Positions 44,108-52,391 of a DNA stretch of 64,000 nt are shown here, piece by piece. The stretch lies in assembly GCF_023073335.1 (NCBI RefSeq), contig NZ_JADPJG010000002.1:959664-1023663 (forward strand), in the 5' to 3' direction. The stretch comes from Bradyrhizobium sp. 21 (lineage in GTDB: Bacteria; Pseudomonadota; Alphaproteobacteria; Rhizobiales; Xanthobacteraceae). How positions within the stretch are numbered: the stretch's first letter is position 1; each line of letters starts with the position of its first letter. The notes under the pieces were generated by a model. It searched no databases, was not told the origin of the DNA, and saw only the letters and a program-made list of their open reading frames with translations. Made by a program: the position numbers and the translations under genes.

Positions 44108-44131
44108 GGAATTTAATTCCGCACAGCGGAA
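44108..44131. promoter_or_regulatory. Overlapping palindromes, likely IclR-family operator
   Basis: GGAATTTAATTCC (44108-44120) and TTCCGCACAGCGGAA (44117-44131) are perfect palindromes sharing four bases, ending 15 bp before the iclR ATG. Both shapes recall IclR-family binding sites, suggesting autoregulation. Confidence 0.55.
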
Positions 44132-44146
44132 CAAGCGGTAGGGAAC

Positions 44147-45121
44147 ATGGGACGACGTTCAGAGCGGTTGAGTAGGCAAGGTGCGCTCGCTGGCGATGCC
44201 GGTGAGGGTGATGTCATCCAGGTGGTGTCGCGCGCGTTCGACGTGTTGCGATGCTTCGAGGGCCACGAGGCCAGGCTCGGCAATCTCGAGATTTCAAATC
44301 GCTGCGGCCTGCCGCGCTCGACGGTGTCGCGGCTCACGCACACGCTGACGCGCATGGGACAGCTCGTCTATCTGCCGCGCGACCAGAAGTATCGCATCGG
44401 GCCGAGCGCCGTGGCGATGAGTGCCTCGATGATGAAGGGCGCTCAGCTGCGCAGCATGATCCGCCAGCGGCTCCAGGAAGTGGCCGAGCAGCTTCCGGGC
44501 ACGGTCGGCTTCGTGGTGCCCGATCGCTTCCATCTGGTCTATCTCCAGTTCGCGCGCTCGGCGACGGCGCTCGGCCTGCACGAGGGCACCGGCAGCCGCA
44601 TCTCGATGGCCTCGACCGCCGCGGGCGCGGCCTACACCGCGGCGCTGGCGCCGGAGGTCGGCGATGCCTTCATTGCGGACATGGAGCGGGAAGCCCCCGA
44701 GGCTGTGAAAATCCTGAAGCCCCGCATCGAGGCCAACCGGCAGTCGCTGCGCGAGCGCGGCTATGTCGTGGCCTGCGGCCTGTGGAGCCCGCACATCAAC
44801 GGGCTCGCGGTGCCGATCTGGTCGCCGCAATACCAGACCTTCGTCGTCATCACGATCGGGCTTCTGTCCGCGATGTATGACGAACAGCGTCTGCACGCCG
44901 AAGTCGCGCCGCTGATGGTCGCGCTCGGCCGCTCGCTCGGCAGCCTGATCGAAGGCGCGGACGGCGACGTCTTCAACAACCGCATCTCGCGCAAACCGGT
45001 CGCAATGGCCGTGCATAACAATAACAAGCCGATCAATTCGGAGGGAGTGGATGAACTGGAAGCCGGAACTCGACGAGCTCGCCCGGCGCGAAGCCTTCGC
45101 GCGGGAGATGGGCGGCGTTGA
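44147..45121 (+). CDS. IclR-family transcriptional regulator
   Basis: 324 residues. Winged helix-turn-helix at about residues 26-80 (VVSRAFDVLRCFEGHEARLGNLEI, then RCGLPRSTVSRLTHTLTRMGQL), then the IclR effector domain with SRISMASTAAGAAYTAAL and RERGYVVACGLWSPHINGLAVPI. It overlaps the downstream carboxyltransferase by 71 bp; the last 24 residues, read in another frame of that gene, are Arg-rich and unlike the family, so the original stop was probably lost. Likely controls the carboxyltransferase and perhaps the divergent TRAP genes. Confidence 0.88.
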   Translation: MGRRSERLSRQGALAGDAGEGDVIQVVSRAFDVLRCFEGHEARLGNLEISNRCGLPRSTVSRLTHTLTRMGQLVYLPRDQKYRIGPSAVAMSASMMKGAQLRSMIRQRLQEVAEQLPGTVGFVVPDRFHLVYLQFARSATALGLHEGTGSRISMASTAAGAAYTAALAPEVGDAFIADMEREAPEAVKILKPRIEANRQSLRERGYVVACGLWSPHINGLAVPIWSPQYQTFVVITIGLLSAMYDEQRLHAEVAPLMVALGRSLGSLIEGADGDVFNNRISRKPVAMAVHNNNKPINSEGVDELEAGTRRARPARSLRAGDGRR

Positions 45122-46610
45122 CAAGGTCAAGCGTCAGCATGACCAGGGCCGACTGACTGTTCGGGAGCGTATCGACGGACTGACCGACAAGGGCAGCTTT
45201 CACGAGATCGGTGCCGTCTCCGGCATCGGCGAATACGATTCCAGCGGCGAGCTGCAGAAGCTGACGCCCGCGAACTGCGTGTTCGGCCGCGCGCGCATCG
45301 ATGGCCGCACCGTCGTCGTGGTCGGCGACGATTTCACGGTGCGCGGCGGCTCGGCGGATGCATCCATCTCGGCAAAACCGTTGATGGCGGAGGAGATGGC
45401 GCATGATTTCCGTCTGCCCATCGTCCGCATCATCGAGGGATCCGGCGGCGGCGGCTCGGTCAAGACCATCGAGACCAAGGGCGCGGCGAATTTGCCCGGC
45501 GGGATCGGCGGCACGCGCTGGTATCGCTTCACGACGGAGAATTTGTCACGCGTGCCCGTGGTCGCGCTCGGCCTCGGCTCGGTCGCAGGGCTCGGCGCCG
45601 CGCGTCTTGCCGCCAGCCACTATTCCATCATGACCCGGAAGTCCGCGATGTTCGTCGCGGGGCCACCGGTGGTGAAGGCGCTGGGGCAGGACCTCTCGAA
45701 GGAAGAGCTCGGCGGCGCGGACATCCAGACCCGCGCGGGCGCGGTCGATCATGCGGTCGACACGGAACAAGAAGCATTCGCCTGCGCGCGGCGTTTTCTC
45801 TCTTACCTGCCGTCATCGGTTGACGGGCTGCCGCCGACCTTGCCCTGCACAGACAATCCGGAGCGCAGCGAAGAGGCGCTGATGAACGCGGTGCCGCGCA
45901 ACCGCAAGCAGGTCTACAAGATACGGCCGATCATCGAACAGGTCGTCGACAAGGGCTCGTTCTTCGAGGTCGCCAGGAATTTCGGCAAGCCTGTGATCGT
46001 CGGCCTCGCGCGGCTCGAGGGCAGGGCGGTGCTGCTGCTTGCCAGCGACAGCTTTCACTATGGCGGCTCCTGGACCGCGGATGCCTGCCAGAAGGTGGTG
46101 CGCTGGGTCGACTTCGCGGAAACCTTCCATCTGCCGATCGTCTATCTCATGGACTGCCCCGGCTTCATGATCGGCCTCGATGCCGAGAAGGCGGGCACCA
46201 TCCGCCACGGCGTCCGCGCCATGGCCGCGGTCAACCAGACAACGGTGCCCTGGTGCACCGTGATCCTGCGCAACGCCTTCGGCGTCGCCGGCGTGGTGCA
46301 TCAGCCCGCCGACCGCTTCTCGATCCGCTACGCCTGGCCGTCGGCCTATTGGGGGTCGCTCCCGCTCGAAGGCGGCATCGAAGCCGCCTACCGCGCCGAC
46401 ATCGATGCGGCCGAGGACAAGGCGGAGAAGCTGAACGAGATCCAGGAGCGGCTGAACAAGCTGCGCTCGCCGTTTCGCTCGGCCGAAAAGTTCTGGGTCG
46501 AGGAGATCATCGATCCCCGCAAGACGAGGTCGCTGCTGTGCGAGTTCGCGCGACTGGCGGAGCCGCTGCGAAAGCCGGGGTCACCGGAAAATTTTTCGAT
46601 CAGGCCGTAG
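45051..46610 (+). CDS. Acyl-CoA carboxylase carboxyltransferase (beta) subunit
   Basis: 519 residues from the ATG at 45051, preceded by GGAGGGAG. The crotonase-fold carboxyltransferase halves are visible: KTIETKGAANLPG and IVRIIEGSGGGGS in the N-terminal half, MDCPGFMIGLDAEKAGTIRHG and LRNAFGVAGVVHQPADRFSIRYAWPS in the C-terminal half. It resembles propionyl- or acyl-CoA carboxylase beta subunits. No biotin carboxylase gene is in the window, and the only biotin-carrier gene nearby is broken, so it must borrow partners from elsewhere or be losing its role. Confidence 0.9.
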   Translation: MNWKPELDELARREAFAREMGGVDKVKRQHDQGRLTVRERIDGLTDKGSFHEIGAVSGIGEYDSSGELQKLTPANCVFGRARIDGRTVVVVGDDFTVRGGSADASISAKPLMAEEMAHDFRLPIVRIIEGSGGGGSVKTIETKGAANLPGGIGGTRWYRFTTENLSRVPVVALGLGSVAGLGAARLAASHYSIMTRKSAMFVAGPPVVKALGQDLSKEELGGADIQTRAGAVDHAVDTEQEAFACARRFLSYLPSSVDGLPPTLPCTDNPERSEEALMNAVPRNRKQVYKIRPIIEQVVDKGSFFEVARNFGKPVIVGLARLEGRAVLLLASDSFHYGGSWTADACQKVVRWVDFAETFHLPIVYLMDCPGFMIGLDAEKAGTIRHGVRAMAAVNQTTVPWCTVILRNAFGVAGVVHQPADRFSIRYAWPSAYWGSLPLEGGIEAAYRADIDAAEDKAEKLNEIQERLNKLRSPFRSAEKFWVEEIIDPRKTRSLLCEFARLAEPLRKPGSPENFSIRP

Positions 46611-46737
46611 CTTCAGCTGTCACTGCGGGCAGCTGTTGCCGACCTCAGCCCAATTGCGATTTGGCAAAATTGATCTATCGCAACGCCACGCCTCCCATTT
46701 TCTGCAAGCGTCTCGTTCGAAACGAGGGAGAGACGTC

Positions 46738-46857
46738 ATGACAAATGCGGGTAACGCGCTGCTTTGGACAGCCATATTTTTCTGTCTGTCGTTCGCTGCA
46801 ATTTTTGTCGTCTGGTTTGCCGAACGGTTGCGCGCGGGCCTCGTGAGGAAGCCGTAA
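46738..46857 (+). CDS. Small membrane protein (39 aa)
   Basis: The ATG at 46738 is preceded by GAGGGAGAGACGTC. The product is a single hydrophobic helix (LLWTAIFFCLSFAAIFVVWFA) flanked by a polar N-terminus and a basic tail (RLRAGLVRKP). Unrecognised family. A 6-bp hairpin (46712-46717 with 46721-46726) stands just before its ribosome site, and CGTCTC at 46709 can instead pair with GAGACG at 46730 across the site. Confidence 0.6.
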   Translation: MTNAGNALLWTAIFFCLSFAAIFVVWFAERLRAGLVRKP

Positions 46858-46895
46858 AGCCTCCAGGGTTCGCTCCCTTTGTCACCTGCTGGCCA

Positions 46896-46915
46896 GGCGG
46901 CAGATGCCTGCCGCC
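46896..46915. terminator. GC-rich hairpin after the 39-aa gene
   Basis: GGCGGCA (46896-46902) pairs with TGCCGCC (46909-46915) around a 6-base loop. No T-run follows, so it may be a Rho-independent-like end or just a palindrome. Confidence 0.35.
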
Positions 46916-47034
46916 AGGCGGTGCCTTCGGCGTCGCCGGCATCTGTGCTCGCGCTTTGCCGCAGCAGCGATGAGGTGACCTCAAAACAATAACGCGCTAC
47001 GCTTCCCGGGCAAGAACAAGAGGAAGCGCCAATC

Positions 47035-48732
47035 GTGTATGACTTCATTATCGTGGGCGGCGGCTCGGCGGGGTCCGTGCTGGCCCACCGGCTCTCTGCC
47101 AGGAGCGCCAACAAGGTCCTGCTCTGCGAAGCCGGACAGGACACGCCGCCCGGCAACGAGCCGGCCGAGATCAGGGACAGTTATCCGGGCACGGCCTATT
47201 TCGATCCGCGCTTCCACTGGACCGAGCTCAAGGTCACGACCCAGATCGTCAGCCACAACAATCCGGACGTAGGGCGTCCGCCTTTGCGCAAATACGAGCA
47301 GGCGCGCGTGCTCGGCGGCGGCTCGTCCATCAACGGCCAGATGGCCAACCGCGGCGCGCCGACCGACTATGACGAATGGGACGCGCGCGGCGCTGCGGGG
47401 TGGAGCTGGAACGAGGTGCTGCCCTTCTTCAAGAAAGTCGAGCGCGACCTCGATTTCGACGGGCCGTACCACGGCAAGGACGGCAGGATCCCGGTCCGCC
47501 GCATTCCGCGGGAGCACTGGACACGGCATTCGGAGGCGTTCGCGCAAGGCTTCCAACAGGCCGGTCATCAATTCGTGGCCGACCAGAACGGCGAGTTCGT
47601 TGACGGGTTTTTCCCGGTGACGCACTCCAACCAGGCCGAGCAGCGCGTCTCGGCTGCCATGGGCTATCTCGATCGCGACACGCGCAAGCGCGCCAACCTC
47701 ACCATCTCCACCAACACGCAGGTGAGGGAACTGCTGTTCGAAGGCACGCAATGCGTCGGCGTCAAGGCCGTGGTCGACGGACAGGAACAGCAATTCCTGG
47801 GACGCGAGATCATTCTCTCCAGCGGCGCCATCCATTCGCCGGCGCATCTGTTGCGCGCCGGCATCGGCCCGGTCGGGCACCTCAAGGATATGGGCATTCC
47901 GGTTCTGATGGGGCTGCAAGGCGTCGGTCAGCGCCTGATGGATCATCCCTCGATCTCGCTGTCGTCCTTTGTCCGCCGCGGCGCGCGCATGAACGAGCAC
48001 ACCAGGCGGCACATGCAGCTTGGCTTGCGTTATTCGTCCGGTCTCGAAGGCGTGCCGAAGGGCGACATGTTCGTCGTCCTGCTCAGCAAATCGGCCTGGC
48101 ACGCCGTCGGCGAGCAGATCGGATCGCTGCTGACCTTCGTCAACAAGACCTATTCGGAGACCGGACAGGTCAAGCTCGCCTCGCGCGATCCGGCGGCCGA
48201 GCCGATCGTCGAGTTCAACCTGTTGTCCGACCGGCGCGACCTCGATCGCTTGATGAGCGGTTTCCGCAAGATGGCGGCCGTGCAGATGAGCGACGTCGTC
48301 AGGGCCGTGACGGACAAGCCGTTCCCGGCCTCCTATACCGACCGCGTGCGCAAGATCGGCGTGGTCAACACCAAAAACCGGATACTGACAAAAATCGCAG
48401 CCGCCCTGATGGACGGGCCGACGGCGCTGCGCCACTACATGATCGACAATTTCGTGGTCGAGGGTTTTACCTTCGACGACGTCATCAACGACGACGAGGC
48501 GCTGGAGGCCTTCGTGCGCAAGGCGACGATCGGCGTGTGGCACGCCTCCTGCTCATGCCGCATGGGCCGGGCCGACGATCCGATGGCGGTGGTCGATGAA
48601 GAGTGCCGCGTCAGGGGCGTGCAGGGACTGCGCGTGGTCGACGCCTCGATCTTCCCGGTGGTGCCCTGCGCCAACACCAATTTTCCGGTCCTGATGTCGG
48701 CGGAAAAGATCGCGGCCGCAATGATGCAGTGA
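47035..48732 (+). CDS. GMC-family FAD-dependent oxidoreductase (choline dehydrogenase-like)
   Basis: 565 residues from a GTG with AAGAGGAAG before it. The FAD-binding motif is FIIVGGGSAGSVLAHRLS. The GMC signature 1 area is ARVLGGGSSINGQMANRG, and signature 2 is SSGAIHSPAHLLRAGIGP. The catalytic His region WHASCSCRMG and the C-terminal VVPCANTNFPVLMSAEKIA complete the fold. It oxidises an alcohol; the physiological substrate is not evident. It stands alone. Confidence 0.9.
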   Translation: MYDFIIVGGGSAGSVLAHRLSARSANKVLLCEAGQDTPPGNEPAEIRDSYPGTAYFDPRFHWTELKVTTQIVSHNNPDVGRPPLRKYEQARVLGGGSSINGQMANRGAPTDYDEWDARGAAGWSWNEVLPFFKKVERDLDFDGPYHGKDGRIPVRRIPREHWTRHSEAFAQGFQQAGHQFVADQNGEFVDGFFPVTHSNQAEQRVSAAMGYLDRDTRKRANLTISTNTQVRELLFEGTQCVGVKAVVDGQEQQFLGREIILSSGAIHSPAHLLRAGIGPVGHLKDMGIPVLMGLQGVGQRLMDHPSISLSSFVRRGARMNEHTRRHMQLGLRYSSGLEGVPKGDMFVVLLSKSAWHAVGEQIGSLLTFVNKTYSETGQVKLASRDPAAEPIVEFNLLSDRRDLDRLMSGFRKMAAVQMSDVVRAVTDKPFPASYTDRVRKIGVVNTKNRILTKIAAALMDGPTALRHYMIDNFVVEGFTFDDVINDDEALEAFVRKATIGVWHASCSCRMGRADDPMAVVDEECRVRGVQGLRVVDASIFPVVPCANTNFPVLMSAEKIAAAMMQ

Positions 48733-48847
48733 GTCGGTGCCTCTATGCATTGGCCGCCGCGAATCAGGCCATTGAAGCGGACATCATGCAGCACAGATGT
48801 CAGAACTGTTCCCCAAAAGCAGGGTCTGGGGGTATGCGTCCTCCTGC

Positions 48848-48873
48848 GGAACCGGGAACCGGCCTTGGGCGTT
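48848..48873 (+). promoter_or_regulatory. Candidate EcfG (general stress sigma) promoter
   Basis: GGAAC at 48848-48852 and CGTT at 48870-48873 are separated by 17 bases, matching the recalled alphaproteobacterial EcfG consensus GGAAC-N16/17-CGTT exactly. It lies about 100 bp before the kaiC-like gene. Confidence 0.6.
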
Positions 48874-48971
48874 TCCTTGCCGAATTCGCATTGGTTTGAA
48901 CCAGGCCGCTAGCCTGCGCGCCTTGTGTCGAGACCGGAATGCGTCTTAGCAACGGAACTTCAGGGGGTTCA

Positions 48972-50486
48972 ATGATTGGTTCTTCCAGCGGAGCCCAAAC
49001 CAGCAACTCCGAAGATTTGCCGAGGATTTCGACCGGCAGTCAGGGTCTCGACGACATCCTCTATGGCGGGCTCGATCCCAATCGCATGTACCTCTACGAG
49101 GGGCGGCCCGGCTCGGGCAAGACCACGATGGCGCTTCAATTCCTCCTTGAGGGCGCCCGCTGCGGTGAACGCGTGCTCTATATCTCCTTGTCGGAAACCA
49201 AGCGTGAGCTGACGCTGGTCGCACAGCGGCACGGCTGGTCGCTGCAAAGCGTCGATATCTTCGAACTTGTACCGCCTGAGACGACGCTCGATCCGGAGCG
49301 CGAGCTCACCGTCTTCCACCCCGCCGAAATGGAGCTGAGCGAAACCACGGGTCTGATATTCAAGGAGGTCGAACGGATCAATCCCGCGCGCGTGGTGCTG
49401 GACAGCCTGTCCGAGCTGCGCCTCCTTGCGCAGAACCCGCTGCGGTACCGGCGCCAAGTTCTGGCCCTGAAGCACTTTTTCACCAACCGCAATTGCACGG
49501 TGATCCTTCTCGACGACCTCTCGTCCTCCCAGGACGATTTGCAACTGCATTCGATCGCGCATGGCGTTGTGATGCTCGAACAGCTCGCCATCGATTATGG
49601 AGCAGAGCGTCGGCGCCTTCGCGTGATCAAGATGCGCGGCATTCGATTTCGCGGCGGCTTCCACGATTTTACGATTGAATCGGGAGGTCTGCGGATATAT
49701 CCCCGTCTTGTGGCAGCGGAACATCACGCCTCGTTTGTCGGCGAGGTCACGCCCAGCGGCAATGCAGAACTCGACCAGCTCCTGGGAGGCGGGCTCGAGC
49801 GCGGCACCAACGCGCTGCTCTTGGGCGCCGCCGGTGTCGGTAAATCCTCTCTCGCGCTGACCTATGCGATCGCGGCGGCAGGGCGCGGTGAGCATGCCGT
49901 GTTCTTTGCCTTCGATGAGGGGCGCGGTACTGTGGAAGCGCGGGCTCGAACGCTTGGACTCCCTCTTGAGAAACATCTTCAATCGGGGCTCATTCGGTTT
50001 CAACAGGTCGATCCTGCCGAGCTGTCTCCCGGCGAATTCGCCGCCAATGTGCGTAACAGCGTGGAAAAGGGTAACGCGAAGATCGTTATCATCGACAGTC
50101 TGAACGGTTACCTGAACGCGATGCCGGACGAGCGATTCCTCATCCTGCAGATGCACGAGCTTCTGACTTATCTCGGGCAACAAGGCGTGCTGACCGTCCT
50201 GATCCTCGCTCAGCATGGGCTAGTGGGTCCGATGGAAACGGCTCTCGATATCAGCTATTTGAGCGATGCCGTGCTCATGCTGCGCTATTTCGAGGTCGGG
50301 GGAACGGTGCGGCGTGCCTTGTCCGTCGTGAAAAAACGCAGCGGCGATCATGAACATTCCATTCGCGAGTTTCGTCTCGGTCGTGCCGGCATTAAGGTAG
50401 GTCCTCCGCTGACCGGGTTCAGCGGCATCTTTTCCGGGAATCCGCGTTACTCAGACACGGAAATGTCGGAAGGGCTGTCGGAATGA
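48972..50486 (+). CDS. KaiC-like double RecA-domain ATPase
   Basis: 504 residues from the ATG at 48972, favoured by AGGGGG at 48962-48967; an upstream ATG at 48939 would add 11 residues. Two RecA/KaiC domains: the first has Walker A GRPGSGKTTMA near residue 45, the second GAAGVGKSSLA near residue 280. Both domains carry KaiC-type TGSQGLDDILYGGLD or GNAELDQLLGGGLE openings. No kaiA or kaiB is present. It overlaps the hybrid kinase gene by 4 bp. KaiC-like proteins linked to histidine kinases occur widely outside cyanobacteria and are associated with stress responses rather than proven clocks. Confidence 0.9.
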   Translation: MIGSSSGAQTSNSEDLPRISTGSQGLDDILYGGLDPNRMYLYEGRPGSGKTTMALQFLLEGARCGERVLYISLSETKRELTLVAQRHGWSLQSVDIFELVPPETTLDPERELTVFHPAEMELSETTGLIFKEVERINPARVVLDSLSELRLLAQNPLRYRRQVLALKHFFTNRNCTVILLDDLSSSQDDLQLHSIAHGVVMLEQLAIDYGAERRRLRVIKMRGIRFRGGFHDFTIESGGLRIYPRLVAAEHHASFVGEVTPSGNAELDQLLGGGLERGTNALLLGAAGVGKSSLALTYAIAAAGRGEHAVFFAFDEGRGTVEARARTLGLPLEKHLQSGLIRFQQVDPAELSPGEFAANVRNSVEKGNAKIVIIDSLNGYLNAMPDERFLILQMHELLTYLGQQGVLTVLILAQHGLVGPMETALDISYLSDAVLMLRYFEVGGTVRRALSVVKKRSGDHEHSIREFRLGRAGIKVGPPLTGFSGIFSGNPRYSDTEMSEGLSE

Positions 50487-52258
50487 GCGCCGACCGCGAT
50501 CATTGCGTCCTCGTGTTCGCTCCGATCGGCCGCGATGGACCGGCATCGGTCGAGCTTTTCCGCAATTCGAATCTCGTCGCAATCAATTGTCGAGGTCTAC
50601 CTGAACTGGTCAGCGAGATGTCGGCGGGCGTGGGCGCGGTTCTTCTCGCCGAGGAGGGGTTGTTCGGGAAGGATATCAATCCGTTGGCACATTGGATCGA
50701 GCGGCAGCCGCCCTGGTCGGACCTGCCCTTCGTCATCCTCACCAGCCATCGCGAGCGGCCGACGGTGGTTGCCTGGCGCCGTAGCATCGTGGAAGCTCTC
50801 CGTAACGTCTCGCTGCTCGAGCGGCCGGTTCAGCCGATCACGCTGACCAGCGCCATTCAGTCGGCAATGCGGGCACGCCGGCGGCAATATGAAATTCGGA
50901 CCCTGCTGCAGGCGCGCGAGCGGACGGCCCAGGAGCTAGAGAAGCTCGTGGTCGAGCGCACCCACGCGCTTGAGGAGGCCAACAAGCATCTGCGGGCCGA
51001 AATGGAAGAGCGCGCCCGCATCGAGGAAACCCTTCGCCAGGCCCAGAAGATCGAGGCCATCGGCCAGTTGACCGGCGGCGTGGCTCACGACTTCAACAAT
51101 CTGCTGATGGTGATCTCCGGCGGTCTGGATATGCTCGACCGGCAGGCAGACCCTGATCGTCGTCGCCGTCTCATGGAAGGAATGGTCCAGGCGGCGCAGC
51201 GCGGTGCCGGCCTGACCAGGCAGCTCCTGGCATTCTCGCGACGGCAGAAGCTCCGGCCGGAGGCCGTGGACATCGCATCGCAATTCGGCGGCATGCGCGA
51301 ATTGCTCGATCGGAGCCTGAGAGGCGACGTTCACGTGGAGTTTGATTTTCCCGATGGTCTTTGGCCGGTGGAAGTCGACGCGGGAGAACTCGAACTGGTC
51401 ATTCTCAACCTGGCGGTCAACGCCCGGGATGCCATGCCGAACGGCGGCACGATCGTTGTCCGTGGCGAGAACCTGACGGGTCTGAACGAGGGGCAGATCG
51501 CCGGCGATTTCGTCCGTCTCTCCGTGGTCGATACCGGTGTTGGCATGAGCCCTGAGATCCTGTCGCGGGTCTTCGAGCCGTTCTTCACCACCAAGGATGT
51601 CGGGAAGGGCTCGGGGCTGGGGCTTGCTCAGGTCCACGGATTTGCAACGCAGTCACGCGGAATGGTTCGGATCAAATCGACGGTTGGCGAGGGGACCAGC
51701 ATCGAGCTCTATTTGCCGCGATCCAGGAATATCCCTTCGGGTGAGCGGCATCTCATCGACCTGAACAGGGCTCGACCCAAGAAGGCCAATCATGGCCGTG
51801 TTCTCCTCGTCGAAGACGACGAGGAGGTCGCTGCGCTGGTTAGCGAAATGCTTGCGCAGCTCGGTTATCAGGTTACTCACGCGGCCAGCGCTTCGGCTGC
51901 CCTCGGCGCCTTGGCGGACGGCCGCTCTGTCGATCTCGTATTTTCCGACATCATGATGCCGGGCGGCATGAACGGTGTCGAACTCGCGCGTGAGATCAAG
52001 CGAAGGCGAAGCGACATCCCGGTCCTGCTGACGAGCGGATACGCCGAAGCCGCGGTTCGCGACGCCGAAAGGGCCGGCGTCCAGATCCTGCCGAAACCCT
52101 ACCACATCGACGAGCTCGCCGCAGCGCTCGGCGCCGCCAAGTCGGACTTTCGGATTGACGCGGAAGCAAGCGCTCCGGAGCGTCGTGACCCGGCGGGAAA
52201 GATCGCCGAAGCCGGTCGAAACCTGCGAACGAGACGGCCGGTCGCCCCGGATCATTGA
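50483..52258 (+). CDS. Hybrid sensor histidine kinase with C-terminal receiver
   Basis: 591 residues. Residues 1-130 look like a receiver-like sensory domain (VLVFAPIGRDG, FVILTSHRERP) without the usual phospho-acceptor motif. A coiled coil (about 135-185) leads to the HisKA phosphorylation site GGVAHDFNNLL (His202). The ATPase domain has NLAVNARDAMP, VVDTGVGM and GKGSGLGLAQVHG. The receiver has LLVEDDEEV and the acceptor Asp489 in DLVFSDIMMPGG. No membrane segment, so it senses inside the cell. Coupled to the KaiC-like gene (ATGA), it may take its signal from that ATPase. Confidence 0.92.
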   Translation: MSADRDHCVLVFAPIGRDGPASVELFRNSNLVAINCRGLPELVSEMSAGVGAVLLAEEGLFGKDINPLAHWIERQPPWSDLPFVILTSHRERPTVVAWRRSIVEALRNVSLLERPVQPITLTSAIQSAMRARRRQYEIRTLLQARERTAQELEKLVVERTHALEEANKHLRAEMEERARIEETLRQAQKIEAIGQLTGGVAHDFNNLLMVISGGLDMLDRQADPDRRRRLMEGMVQAAQRGAGLTRQLLAFSRRQKLRPEAVDIASQFGGMRELLDRSLRGDVHVEFDFPDGLWPVEVDAGELELVILNLAVNARDAMPNGGTIVVRGENLTGLNEGQIAGDFVRLSVVDTGVGMSPEILSRVFEPFFTTKDVGKGSGLGLAQVHGFATQSRGMVRIKSTVGEGTSIELYLPRSRNIPSGERHLIDLNRARPKKANHGRVLLVEDDEEVAALVSEMLAQLGYQVTHAASASAALGALADGRSVDLVFSDIMMPGGMNGVELAREIKRRRSDIPVLLTSGYAEAAVRDAERAGVQILPKPYHIDELAAALGAAKSDFRIDAEASAPERRDPAGKIAEAGRNLRTRRPVAPDH

Positions 52259-52391
52259 TCTGGATCAATCGGTATTTTACCCAGCTTACTTTGGTGCTGC
52301 ATGCACCCGCTGGCGCCCGAGCCAAGCCGGCAAGATCTAGTCCGATACCAGACTGCTCCGGACGGTGGGTGCGCGCCGGGGGGAGAACTGG

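Noticed and set aside
48972..50486. A cyanobacterial-type circadian clock
   Set aside because: Only a KaiC-like gene is present; no kaiA or kaiB. The family outside cyanobacteria is not shown to keep time.
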